From assembly GCA_009930195.1 (NCBI GenBank), contig RZYT01000003.1, positions 1 through 38,899 on the forward strand: a stretch of DNA of 38,899 nt. The letters are read 5' to 3'. The notes beneath the pieces are model-generated. The model did not search any database. It saw nothing but the letters and a program-made list of their open reading frames with translations, and had not been told where the DNA came from. This document shows positions 14,710 to 23,187 of this stretch, piece by piece. How positions within the stretch are numbered: the stretch's first letter is position 1; each line of letters starts with the position of its first letter. The position numbers and the translations under genes are program-made. This DNA is from Spirochaetia bacterium (GTDB taxonomy: Bacteria; Spirochaetota; Spirochaetia; Sphaerochaetales; Sphaerochaetaceae).

Positions 14710-16586
14710 ATGAGCAAGCGCAAGAATCGTTCAAGGCACTGGTAAGCCGGTACAGCGAAGACAACTATTTCTTTCTTGTCCGCAACTATCTGGGCTTGGT
14801 GAGCACCCCGTTCCACAAGCCTCAGCTGACGGGTCGTCTCTGTTCGTTCTTCTGCCAGAAACACATCCAGGAGAGCATGCTCGCCATGCTCGATGAGATG
14901 GACCAGGTGATACTCAGCCTTCTGCAGGTGACAGGACCTGTGCGTTCTGAGGAGATCACCATGCTTCTGAAGCAGCGTTGGAGCTATGGGACACTGCTCA
15001 GGCGTGTCTCCAACCTGCAGCAAAGAATGATATTGCTCAATGACAGCGGCTATCTGGTGTGTAATCCTTTGCTTGAGCAACAGTTGCAGGAATGCACCTC
15101 GCTGCTGCCGCTTTTTGGTGAGCAGGCGCTTGCATGCAGGAACACTCCGTACTGCAGCACGGAATTTCTCCGCGCATTTCTCAGTCTTGTCCGAAAGGAG
15201 GGAAAGCTGGTGTACCGTGAGGAATACCTGCGTACCTTCCCCACCTTTGGTGCTGAGCCGCTGGAGCAACTGTTCAATGCTTTGGGAAAGGCCTTGCTGT
15301 CACTGAGTGTTCTTGAAGGGGAGAAACACATCTCGATCAATGATGAGAAGGCCTCTGCACTGCTTGCACTCAACGACAGGAAGTTGCTTTGCCTGCTTCT
15401 TTGTCATCAGATGGGCACCGAGAACATGCCGTTTGCTTCAGACCTGCTCGAGATGCTGGGCAAGATCGGAAGTCTGGATACAAACTCCCTGAAATTGCTC
15501 ATCGGCGCCCTTTCGGTGAAACACCACCTGCAGGCCGCTCCCAATCTTCTTTCAGAACTCTCCACCTGGGGTGTCATCACCCTCGATGAAGGGTGGCATG
15601 TCTCTGCCCTCGATGCAGGACATGAGCACAGCGGCCTGCTGGTGGACAGCGACCAAACCATCAGTTATGAAGGGACATGCCCTTCTGATGACATCCTCTA
15701 CAGAATTGCGGAGATTGAGGTTCTTGACCATCAGAAACGCTATCGCGTGACCAAGGAGAGTTTTGTCCTTGCCCTCGATTCAGGCCTCTCATTCGATGAG
15801 ATAGCACACTATCTGCACACAAGGAGCAGGGCGTCCTCAGAGCAACCTCTGCTCAAACAGCTTACGCTGCTCCATGAGCGTTATCGCCGCGTCGCCATCC
15901 ATGATGCCCTGGTGCTGAGCTGTGATGAGCGAACCGCCAATCTTCTGACCAATCTGCCTTCCCTCAAGGAGCATGTGCTCTCATCCCTCAGCCCCACCAT
16001 CTTTCTCATGCGTCGGGACTCCGAGGAGGTGTGGAGACAAATCCTGGTCGACTCAGGCCAACTGCTGGGGGCGACAAAACGTCATGAGCAGATTGAGGTC
16101 AAACAAGCAACAGCAAATCCGCTTTTTTCCTTCCTGCTGGAAAACGCCCGAATATGCCGGGAACCCAAGGTTCCCAACCTCATCGGGCCAAAACCGGAGG
16201 CTCAGCTCGACAATCTCCTGCTTGAAGCCATCCGCGCGGCAAAGCTGACCGACGAGCAACGCTCCGACCTCGAGCATCGCTTCCATGCCAAGATGATCCT
16301 GGCAAAGGAACAGATAGTGGCTCAGGTACTGAATACGGTACTGGAGGCAGGTGGTTTTGATTACCAGGGAAAGGTCAGCCTGTGCAGGCAAGCCGCAGGA
16401 AAGACAAACATTGCCCTTGAGTTGCAGCTCACCGACCAGGAACTGGTGGTACATGCCTTGGAGGTTGCCTACACGCCGCAGAAAGAAGCGTTGCTGAAGG
16501 CTGCAGTCATGCCGACCATGGAAGTGAAGATCATCCCTGTCAGCAAGATATTCCTTGTTCGCTTGGTGAGGATTCACCTCGCCTGA
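14697..16586 (+). CDS. helicase-associated protein, partner of the XPB-like helicase
   Basis: A 629-residue protein without helicase motifs. The middle, about residues 318-465, looks like the helicase-associated domain found in XPB/Ssl2-type systems (PF13625-like): a QTISYEGTCPSD start, then YRVTKESFVLALDSGLSFDEIAHYL and a final hydrophobic helix. The N-terminal ~300 residues are helical, possibly with winged-helix units. The C-terminal ~90 residues form an alpha/beta unit (LVVHALEVAYTPQ). No nuclease motif is evident. GAGG lies 2 bases before ATG 14697, which is inside the helicase gene. Strict overlap with the helicase gene argues that the two proteins form a complex. It ends head-on with aroDE without a spacer base. 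Confidence 0.7.
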   Translation: MGQLNEQAQESFKALVSRYSEDNYFFLVRNYLGLVSTPFHKPQLTGRLCSFFCQKHIQESMLAMLDEMDQVILSLLQVTGPVRSEEITMLLKQRWSYGTLLRRVSNLQQRMILLNDSGYLVCNPLLEQQLQECTSLLPLFGEQALACRNTPYCSTEFLRAFLSLVRKEGKLVYREEYLRTFPTFGAEPLEQLFNALGKALLSLSVLEGEKHISINDEKASALLALNDRKLLCLLLCHQMGTENMPFASDLLEMLGKIGSLDTNSLKLLIGALSVKHHLQAAPNLLSELSTWGVITLDEGWHVSALDAGHEHSGLLVDSDQTISYEGTCPSDDILYRIAEIEVLDHQKRYRVTKESFVLALDSGLSFDEIAHYLHTRSRASSEQPLLKQLTLLHERYRRVAIHDALVLSCDERTANLLTNLPSLKEHVLSSLSPTIFLMRRDSEEVWRQILVDSGQLLGATKRHEQIEVKQATANPLFSFLLENARICREPKVPNLIGPKPEAQLDNLLLEAIRAAKLTDEQRSDLEHRFHAKMILAKEQIVAQVLNTVLEAGGFDYQGKVSLCRQAAGKTNIALELQLTDQELVVHALEVAYTPQKEALLKAAVMPTMEVKIIPVSKIFLVRLVRIHLA

Positions 16587-18071
16587 TCAGAGGTCTGCCT
16601 GAATCCAGTGGGGATAGTGGTACCCGGTGAACGCCTCGAACTGGAGTTTTCCCTGTTCCATCAACATCTGCGATCCATTGACGATCTGGCATCCGGCATC
16701 CTTTGCCTTCTTCAGGAAGAGGGTTTCCTTGGGCTCATACACCAGCTCATAGGCGATTTCGGATCCTTTGAAAGCGAAGGAAGGACAGGGATCCATCGAG
16801 CTCAGCTCTCCCATGCCCACACTGGTGGTCTGCACCACCAGGTCGACCGTCCCCTGGTATAGGGATCCATGCTCCAAGGTATCGTAGTTGCTCATCGTCT
16901 CAGCTGCCAGCGAGCGTGCATGTTCTTGGCTGCGGTTGAGGATGGTTACCTTCACCCCATGGTTGTGCAAAGCCCAAACCACCGCCCTGCTCGCCCCACC
17001 TGCTCCGATGACCAGTGCGTGGCGTATCGAACCGGAAGCAATCTGTTCGGAAATCGGGGCAAGGAAACCGTAGTAGTCTGTGTTCATACCCTTCCACATA
17101 TTCTGGATGCGCACCACGGTATTGCACGACCCGATCTGCTTCACCTCACGGGTGATTCGTCCCAGGTATGGCTGTACACTGCGCTTGTGCGGAACGGTGA
17201 CGGAAAAGCCATGAATCTGCAGCATCTCGGCCAACTTGAAAAAGGCACGCACCGAATCCACAAGGAACGGGACATAGACAGCATTGTAGCGAATCGCATC
17301 AAAGCCCGGATTATGGATCTTCGGGCTTGCCGTATGATAGACAGGATTGCCGATGATACCAAAGATGTGGGTCTTGTCATCCAGCTTGTCTGCACGGTAG
17401 AGCGTACTCATTGCCTGGGCTCCCAAGTGGCCGGGAGCTGCTTGGCTGTCCGAGCAGAAGCTCAGCAAGCTGCCGCATTTCTTGTAGAGAATGCGGGTGC
17501 AGATACCGAACTCACCCATTCCGATGACAATCTTTTCCTTGACCTCGGAGAGCTCCTGCTGCACTCGGAAAAGCGTAATGATGTCCATGAGGTTGTTGGG
17601 AGTGACGGCAACCTTGGGAATGTCGCCCTTTGCAGCAAGCTTGCTGATCTTGCCGAAGATATCTGGAGGAACACACTCAAAGTTGTGGTAGGAGCGGATG
17701 ATCTTCACCCCTCGCTGGCGCAACGAGGCTTCCATATCCACCTTCTGTTCAAAAAGAGGATCCTTGAACTTCAGATCGCTTTTCTTCACATCATCCTCGA
17801 TGTCAACATAGGCGAAGTCGCCCTTGCTCGCTTCATACAGCAACTGGAGACGCTGTTTCTCTGCAAGGGTGCACTTGCCGCCATCAGATGCGCGGCGAAG
17901 GGTAAGGATGACCGGAAGATCCACGGTCGAGGGGAAGGATGAGGCGATTTTCTGTTCATCAGGATGCAGATGGTCAAGCCGAAGCTCAGCAAGAGAGATC
18001 CATGTTCGGTTGCGTTCCACCAAAGCCCGGTTCTCCTCCAAGGTGGAGCCGGTAAGAGTAAGGCAAAGCAC
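16587..18071 (-). CDS. aroDE: bifunctional 3-dehydroquinate dehydratase / shikimate dehydrogenase
   Basis: A 494-residue fusion of type I AroD and AroE, doing two consecutive steps of the shikimate pathway. AroD half (1 to about 225): E29 in ELRLDH, the catalytic H129 in SYHNF and the Schiff-base lysine K153 in PKVAVTP. AroE half (about 235-494): GNPVYHTASPKIHN, catalytic K296 in VTVPHK, D332 in MNTDYYG and the NADP loop GAGGAS at 356-361. The start is the GTG at 18071, 5 bases after a strong AGGAGGT; the frame stays open to a weak GTG at 18110. The promoter at 18128-18156 gives it its own transcript, convergent to the aroK-aroC unit. Confidence 0.95.
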   Translation of the reverse strand: MLCLTLTGSTLEENRALVERNRTWISLAELRLDHLHPDEQKIASSFPSTVDLPVILTLRRASDGGKCTLAEKQRLQLLYEASKGDFAYVDIEDDVKKSDLKFKDPLFEQKVDMEASLRQRGVKIIRSYHNFECVPPDIFGKISKLAAKGDIPKVAVTPNNLMDIITLFRVQQELSEVKEKIVIGMGEFGICTRILYKKCGSLLSFCSDSQAAPGHLGAQAMSTLYRADKLDDKTHIFGIIGNPVYHTASPKIHNPGFDAIRYNAVYVPFLVDSVRAFFKLAEMLQIHGFSVTVPHKRSVQPYLGRITREVKQIGSCNTVVRIQNMWKGMNTDYYGFLAPISEQIASGSIRHALVIGAGGASRAVVWALHNHGVKVTILNRSQEHARSLAAETMSNYDTLEHGSLYQGTVDLVVQTTSVGMGELSSMDPCPSFAFKGSEIAYELVYEPKETLFLKKAKDAGCQIVNGSQMLMEQGKLQFEAFTGYHYPHWIQADL

Positions 18072-18127
18072 TATAGACCTCCTGGATTCGGGTGGATTGT
18101 CACCGAACACACGCTTGTGTTAAGGTA

Positions 18128-18156
18128 ATCATAACGTCAATCATCGGGCTTTTCAA
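18128..18156 (-). promoter_or_regulatory. promoter of aroDE
   Basis: On the minus strand TTGAAA (18156-18151), a 17-base spacer and TATGAT (18133-18128) match the sigma-70 consensus at 5 of 6 and 5 of 6 positions. The leader would be about 50 bases and includes AGGAGGT at 18083-18077. Confidence 0.7.
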
Positions 18157-18184
18157 CACCCGTGTAGAGAGAAGGGGAACGAGT

Positions 18185-20134
18185 GTGGCTACCTTGCAGG
18201 TACAGCGAGTGCATTTGGCTTTTGCAGACAGGGATATCCTGGAGGATGTCTCCTTTACCCTGACCGAAAAAAGCCGCAGCGCCCTAGCCGGCGGGAACGG
18301 AAGCGGCAAATCCACCTTGCTGAAGGTCATCAGCCACGTAATGGCGGCTGACCAATTTGACTATTCGGCCACAAAGGGTCTGAGAATCTCCTATCTTCCC
18401 CAGAGTGACATCGTCTTCGAACAGGAAAGCGTATACGGTGAAGTGGAAAAGGCGTATGACCGCCTGGACTCCTTGCTTGCAGAGCAACGCCAATTGGAAA
18501 ACCGCCTTTCCGCAACCGGAGAAGGACAGAAAACAGAAACGATGGTGCTTCGCTTGAGCGAAATACACGAGACGTTGCTGGAAGAAGGCTACTACTCGCG
18601 CAAGGAGATCATCGAACAGGTGCTCTTCGGGTTGGGATTCTCAAAAGCTGACCTGAACAGGCCGACCAGTGAGTTCAGCGGTGGTTGGCAGATGCGCATA
18701 GCATTGGCCAAGATCCTGGTGGAAAACCCTTCGATCATGCTGTTGGACGAACCCACCAACTATCTGGACATTGAGGCCCGCTACTGGTTGAAGAACTACC
18801 TGAAGGTCTACGAAGGCGGCCTGATGATTGTCAGCCATGATCAGGGCTTCCTTGATGAGACGGTAAACGAGGTGTATGAGCTCTTCCAGGGCAAACTCAA
18901 GCGATACAGCGGCAACTACACCCAATACCAGAGACAGAGGGAGATGGAAATCGCCCAGTTGGAGGCTGAGTTCAAGCTCCAGCAGGATCAACTGGAGAAG
19001 AGCGAACAGTTCATCGAGCGCTTCCGGTACAAGGCGACAAAAAGCCGGCAGGTACAGAGCCGCATCAAGATGATGGAAAAGATTGAGTTGGTGGAAGTCC
19101 CTTCGCATCTCAAGCAACTCTCCTTCAGCTTTCCCCCTGCCCCGCACAGCCCCAATGACGTGGTGATCATCGAGCATCTGGACAAGCACTACGGCAGCCA
19201 GGTGATTTTTGATGACTTTTCCCTCATGGTGAACAAGGGCGACCGCCTTGCTGTCACCGGCAAGAATGGGGCGGGAAAATCGACGCTGCTGCGCATGCTC
19301 AGCGGCGAGGACAGCCAGTATGGGGGGGTGGTGCGCCTCGGCCCCAATGTCACAGTCGGCTACTTCGCCCAGGATACGGAGAAAACCCTCGATCCTTCGA
19401 ATTCCGTGCTCGAGGAAGTCTCATCGGTGGCCGACACCGCAGACCTTCCCAAGCTGCGGGGCTACCTAGGCTCCTTCCTCTTCAGTGGAGATGATGTCTT
19501 CAAGCCTGTACAGGTTCTCAGCGGAGGTGAACGAAGCCGGCTTGCACTGCTGAAAATCCTCCTGCATCCGGTAAATCTGCTCATCCTCGACGAGCCGACC
19601 AATCACCTCGACATCAACGCCAAGGAGATGTTGCTCAAGGCACTGAAGGCCTATGACGGCACCATGGTCTTCGTCAGCCACGACTCCTACTTCATCGAGC
19701 ATCTTGCTACCAAGATACTCTATCTCACCGAAGACAATCAGCCTGAGCTGTTCAGCGGTGACTACTCCTACTTCTCCTACAAGCTTGAGCAGAAGGAGAA
19801 GGTGGAAAAGCGTGAGAGAGGGGGTGCAAAAGCCTCAGAGGAGACAAGAAAAGTCGAAAGCTCACGTTCCTACAAGGAAACGAACCGGATGAAAAACAGG
19901 TTGGCAAACCTGAAAAAACAGAGTGATGAAATGCTAGCCGGCCACCAAAGGCTCGAAATGCTGATCAACCAAGTTGAGAAAGAGATGGGAAAGGCTGAGA
20001 ATTACAGTGATGCTGTCAAAATCAAGGCTTTGGTAGATAAGAAGCAGAAGCTCGAAGACGAAATGGCTGAAGAAGAAGAAGCCTGGTTTGTCCTGACAGC
20101 AGAATTGGAAACATTGGAGGCGGAACTTGCCTGA
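18185..20134 (+). CDS. ABC-F family ATP-binding protein
   Basis: A 649-residue soluble protein with two ABC cassettes and no membrane segment, i.e. an ABC-F (Uup/EttA-like) ribosome-associated ATPase. Cassette 1: GGNGSGKST, signature EFSGGWQMR, then LLDEPTNYLD. A charged linker (KLKRYSGNYTQYQRQREME) follows. Cassette 2: GKNGAGKST, VLSGGERSR, LILDEPTNHLD. The last ~110 residues are a predicted coiled coil, as in Uup-type members. GTG 18185 was chosen because AAGGGG lies 7 bases upstream; the frame is open to 18092 without a site. Its stop overlaps maf by 8 bases. ABC-F proteins resolve stalled ribosomes; whether it gives antibiotic resistance cannot be told. Confidence 0.92.
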   Translation: MATLQVQRVHLAFADRDILEDVSFTLTEKSRSALAGGNGSGKSTLLKVISHVMAADQFDYSATKGLRISYLPQSDIVFEQESVYGEVEKAYDRLDSLLAEQRQLENRLSATGEGQKTETMVLRLSEIHETLLEEGYYSRKEIIEQVLFGLGFSKADLNRPTSEFSGGWQMRIALAKILVENPSIMLLDEPTNYLDIEARYWLKNYLKVYEGGLMIVSHDQGFLDETVNEVYELFQGKLKRYSGNYTQYQRQREMEIAQLEAEFKLQQDQLEKSEQFIERFRYKATKSRQVQSRIKMMEKIELVEVPSHLKQLSFSFPPAPHSPNDVVIIEHLDKHYGSQVIFDDFSLMVNKGDRLAVTGKNGAGKSTLLRMLSGEDSQYGGVVRLGPNVTVGYFAQDTEKTLDPSNSVLEEVSSVADTADLPKLRGYLGSFLFSGDDVFKPVQVLSGGERSRLALLKILLHPVNLLILDEPTNHLDINAKEMLLKALKAYDGTMVFVSHDSYFIEHLATKILYLTEDNQPELFSGDYSYFSYKLEQKEKVEKRERGGAKASEETRKVESSRSYKETNRMKNRLANLKKQSDEMLAGHQRLEMLINQVEKEMGKAENYSDAVKIKALVDKKQKLEDEMAEEEEAWFVLTAELETLEAELA

Positions 20135-20714
20135 ACTTGCAAATCTTTTACCGAAAATCACACTGGCCAGCCAATCGGTTGCCAGGAAAGCGCTCCTGCT
20201 CTCACTGGGTATCGAGGTGACCACCTACGCAACCCACTGTGATGAGTCACACCAGGAGGCGGATCCTGCAAGGGCAGTTGCACTCTTGAGCGAGCGAAAA
20301 CTTGATGCATTTCTCGCTGTACATCCGGATACTTCTGATCCTGTGCTCTGTTGCGACACCCTCATTGCCTTCGGAGGAGAACTCATCGGAAAACCTTCTG
20401 ACTGCAATGAAGCAAGAAATCAGCTCGCCTCCTTCAGCGGCAAGGCACAAGAGGTCCATTCCGGATGGGCTCTCTGGTACCAGGGAAGAAAGTATGGAGG
20501 TTCGGACAAGGCTCTTGTCTGGTTCAAATCCCTTGACGCTCATCTGATCGAAAAGTACCTGGAGACAGGAGAATGGAAAGGGGCTGCAGGCTCCTATCGC
20601 ATCCAAGGCGAAGGAAGAACGCTCATCGATCACATAGAGGGCGATGAAGCAACCGTAATAGGCTTGCCATTACTGCAAATTTCTGAAATACTGACTTCAC
20701 CTTTGTCCGAATAG
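20127..20714 (+). CDS. maf: Maf family nucleotide pyrophosphatase
   Basis: A 195-residue house-cleaning NTP pyrophosphatase that hydrolyses odd or modified nucleotides. The family motifs are present but altered: LASQSVARKALL where LASxSPRRxELL is usual, CCDTLIAFGGELIGKP for the ADT...GKP motif, AGSYRIQG, and VIGLPL near the C-terminus. The start is a TTG at 20127 with GGAGG 6 bases upstream, inside the end of the ABC-F gene; no better start lies near. The 3' end holds the predicted promoter of the rpsB operon. Confidence 0.82.
   Translation: MPELANLLPKITLASQSVARKALLLSLGIEVTTYATHCDESHQEADPARAVALLSERKLDAFLAVHPDTSDPVLCCDTLIAFGGELIGKPSDCNEARNQLASFSGKAQEVHSGWALWYQGRKYGGSDKALVWFKSLDAHLIEKYLETGEWKGAAGSYRIQGEGRTLIDHIEGDEATVIGLPLLQISEILTSPLSE
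20664..20692 (+). promoter_or_regulatory. promoter of the rpsB operon inside maf
   Basis: TTGCCA (20664-20669), a 17-base spacer and AATACT (20687-20692) match sigma-70 boxes at 5 of 6 and 4 of 6. It would start a leader of about 115 bases for rpsB. Confidence 0.5.
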
Positions 20715-20725
20715 TGGCAAAGGAA

Positions 20726-20814
20726 TCTCCACCCTATGGGTGAGTAACAGTTGAAGGGTGACGCACAGCAAACACTGTCCCGTTGGGATGGTTGTGTCGT
20801 CAGACAGGAGGATT
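20726..20814 (+). promoter_or_regulatory. structured rpsB leader with alternative hairpins
   Basis: CACCC (20730-20734) can pair with GGGTG (20738-20742), or, as CACCCT, with AGGGTG (20755-20760). The two hairpins exclude each other. A third small stem, TCCC-GTT-GGGA, lies further on before the AGGAGG site. The position suits ribosomal protein autoregulation, but I do not recognise a catalogued rpsB leader motif. Confidence 0.3.
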
Positions 20815-21708
20815 ATGTCCGTAGTTACCATGAAGAGCCTGCTCGAATCAGGCGTGCATTTCGGCCACCAGACCAAGAGGTGGAACCCCAAGATGGCCCG
20901 TTTCATTTTCAGCCAGAGAAACGGAATTCACATCATTGACCTGCAGAAAACATCTGTTTGCATCGTTGAGGCATATGACGCAGTTCGCGCTGTGGTAAAA
21001 CAGGGAAAAACTGTTCTGTTCGTCGGAACCAAGAAGCAGGCCCAGCAGGCTATTGAAGCTGAAGCAAAGCGCTGTGGCATGCCCTACATCAACAATCGTT
21101 GGCTCGGCGGTATGCTGACCAATTTCAGTACCATCAAGAAGTCCATCGCAACCCTCAAGAAGATTGAGAAGATGGAGATTGACGGCACATTCGATTCCCT
21201 TACCAAGAAAGAAGTCTCCCTGCTCACCAAGCAGAAGATCAAACTCGAAAAGAACCTTGGCGGTATCAAGGACATGAAGGACCTTCCCGGTGCAATCTTC
21301 ATCATTGACACCAAGAAGGAAGCCATTGCAGTCACTGAGGCCAAGCGCCTTGGCATTCCTGTCATCGCTGTCGTCGACACCAACTGCGACCCCACTGACA
21401 TCACCTACCCCATTCCCGGCAACGATGATGCAATCCGTGCCATCAGCCTCTTTGTTGAGATTATTGCCAATGCAGTTGTCGATGCAGACAACGAAGCTGG
21501 CATCCAGATCATCGAGACCCTCGGCAACGAGGAAGAGGAAAGCGCTGACAGCGACAAGAAGGATGAGGAAGAGGAAGCAATCGTATTCTCCACTGACGAG
21601 GGTGCGGATTTCTCCAAGTTCGAAGAGAAGGCCGTAGAGGAGAAGGAAGAGGAGGAAGGTGAGGACACCAACCTGCTCGTCGACGAAGAGACCCTGTACA
21701 AAGACTAA
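20815..21708 (+). CDS. rpsB: 30S ribosomal protein S2
   Basis: A 297-residue S2. The core is typical: [31 protein letters not shown], and [22 protein letters not shown] in the second half. The last ~61 residues (237-297) form a Glu/Asp-rich low-complexity tail that ordinary S2 proteins of about 235-260 residues lack. ATG 20815 is preceded by CAGGAGG 4 bases upstream. It is the first gene of the rpsB-tsf-frr-uppS-cdsA-dxr-rseP operon. Confidence 0.97.
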   Translation: MSVVTMKSLLESGVHFGHQTKRWNPKMARFIFSQRNGIHIIDLQKTSVCIVEAYDAVRAVVKQGKTVLFVGTKKQAQQAIEAEAKRCGMPYINNRWLGGMLTNFSTIKKSIATLKKIEKMEIDGTFDSLTKKEVSLLTKQKIKLEKNLGGIKDMKDLPGAIFIIDTKKEAIAVTEAKRLGIPVIAVVDTNCDPTDITYPIPGNDDAIRAISLFVEIIANAVVDADNEAGIQIIETLGNEEEESADSDKKDEEEEAIVFSTDEGADFSKFEEKAVEEKEEEEGEDTNLLVDEETLYKD

Positions 21709-21719
21709 GGAGCACAAGC

Positions 21720-22571
21720 ATGGCAATTACCGCTGATGTAGTAAAGAAACTGCGCGACATTACCGGCGCAGGTATGATGGATTGCAAGAAAGCATTGACC
21801 CAGGCAAACGGCGATTTCGCCGCTGCCGAGAAGATCCTCAAGGAAATGGGTCTTGCTGCCATTGCAAAGCGCCAGGATCGCGCTACCGACAACGGTCGTG
21901 TCTTCCTCAAGGTCCAGGACAACAAGGCTGTCATGGCTGAGCTTTCTTGTGAGACTGACTTCGTTGCCAGCAACGAGCAGTTCCAGGAACTGGGCAATGC
22001 AATCTGTGCAGTTGCACTTGAGAAGGGCTACACTGAGATCAACGACGAGTTGGTCGGTATGGTGAACGACCTGATCGCAATCATCAAGGAAAACATGGCT
22101 CTGAAGACCCTGTGCGTCTATGACCTTGGTCAGAACGAGTTTGCATCCAGTTATGTGCATGGCGATGGCGCTCTGGCTGTCCTGGTCATGTTCAGAGCAG
22201 ACAAGGCTGAGCTCTTTGCCCAGGATTCGGTCAAGGAATTCACCAATGACTGCGCTCTGCATGTTGCTGCATTCACTCCCTCCTACCTGAATACCGAGGC
22301 TGTGGATGAGGCTTACATCAAGGAACAGACCGACATCTTCACCGTTCAGGCTGCCAATCTCGGCAAGCCGGCAAAGGTGCTTGAGGGAATCGTCAAAGGC
22401 AAGCTGAACAAGCACCTTTCCGAGATTTGCTTCCTTCAGCAACCGTTCGTCAAGGACGATTCGATGAGTGTTGAGAAGAAGGCTGCTGAGATCGGCAAGG
22501 CTGCCGGCGGCAAGCTGGAAATCTTCAACTACGCATTCCTTCGCGCTGGCGCGGCTTCCTGCAGTAATTGA
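21720..22571 (+). CDS. tsf: translation elongation factor Ts
   Basis: A 283-residue GDP/GTP exchange factor for EF-Tu. The N-terminal UBA-like part has LRDITGAGMMDCKKAL, and the EF-Tu-contacting loop is CETDFVASNEQF. The C-terminal dimer-like core follows, with the end rich in Ala/Gly. AAGGAG precedes the ATG by 8 bases, 11 bases after rpsB. Sixty bases with a long palindrome separate it from frr; pyrH, which often lies here in other bacteria, is absent. Confidence 0.97.
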   Translation: MAITADVVKKLRDITGAGMMDCKKALTQANGDFAAAEKILKEMGLAAIAKRQDRATDNGRVFLKVQDNKAVMAELSCETDFVASNEQFQELGNAICAVALEKGYTEINDELVGMVNDLIAIIKENMALKTLCVYDLGQNEFASSYVHGDGALAVLVMFRADKAELFAQDSVKEFTNDCALHVAAFTPSYLNTEAVDEAYIKEQTDIFTVQAANLGKPAKVLEGIVKGKLNKHLSEICFLQQPFVKDDSMSVEKKAAEIGKAAGGKLEIFNYAFLRAGAASCSN

Positions 22572-22590
22572 CGATAATCGATTCATACCC

Positions 22591-22618
22591 ACCGCTCACA
22601 GCTGTGAGCGGTAGTTTT
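22591..22618 (+). terminator. 22-base perfect palindrome with T run between tsf and frr
   Basis: ACCGCTCACAG (22591-22601) and CTGTGAGCGGT (22602-22612) are perfect inverted arms with no loop bases between them; four central bases would form the loop. AG then TTTT follows. It looks like a weak terminator or attenuator that would lower expression of frr and the lipid genes relative to rpsB-tsf, or an mRNA processing site. Confidence 0.6.
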
Positions 22619-22631
22619 ATTGGAGATGTGT

Positions 22632-23186
22632 ATGCAACAAGTACTTGATACGTGCGAAAGCAAGATGCAGAAAAGTCTTGAGAGTCTTTCCAAGGATTTT
22701 GCCTCCCTGCGCACCGGCAGGGCATCGGCTTCACTTTTGGACAAGATCCGCGTCGATTACTATGGTGCGGAGACCCCGATCAACCAGGTCGCCACGGTAA
22801 GTGTCCCGGAAGCCCGGATGATCGTAATCCAACCTTGGGACAAGAGCGTATTGAGCGCAATCGAGAAGGCCATTCTCAAGAGTGACCTTGGGCTTCCCCC
22901 GAACAATGACGGAAAACTTATTCGGCTGAACTTCCCCCCATTGAATGAGGAGAGACGCAAGCAGCTGGTGAAGGGTGCAAAGGCCAATGCCGAACAGAGC
23001 AGGGTCGCCATGCGCAACATCCGCCGCGAAGCGATGGACGAGCTGAAGAAGATGCAGAAGAACGGGGATATCAGTGAGGACGAACTGAAGGATGCCGAGA
23101 CAAGGATCCAGAAGATGACCGACTCCTACATCACCCAGGTCAACTCCCTCTCCGATGAGAAGGAGAAGGAAATCATGGAGATCTAG
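22632..23186 (+). CDS. frr: ribosome recycling factor
   Basis: A 184-residue RRF, the normal family length, which with EF-G splits the ribosome after termination. Typical stretches are FASLRTGRASASLLDKI, VDYYGAETPINQVA, RMIVIQPWDKS and the C-terminal charged helices. ATG 22632 was chosen because GGAG lies 6 bases upstream; ATG 22626 and TTG 22620 are in frame but overlap or precede that site. uppS begins one base after its stop. Confidence 0.97.
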   Translation: MQQVLDTCESKMQKSLESLSKDFASLRTGRASASLLDKIRVDYYGAETPINQVATVSVPEARMIVIQPWDKSVLSAIEKAILKSDLGLPPNNDGKLIRLNFPPLNEERRKQLVKGAKANAEQSRVAMRNIRREAMDELKKMQKNGDISEDELKDAETRIQKMTDSYITQVNSLSDEKEKEIMEI

Positions 23187-23187
23187 G

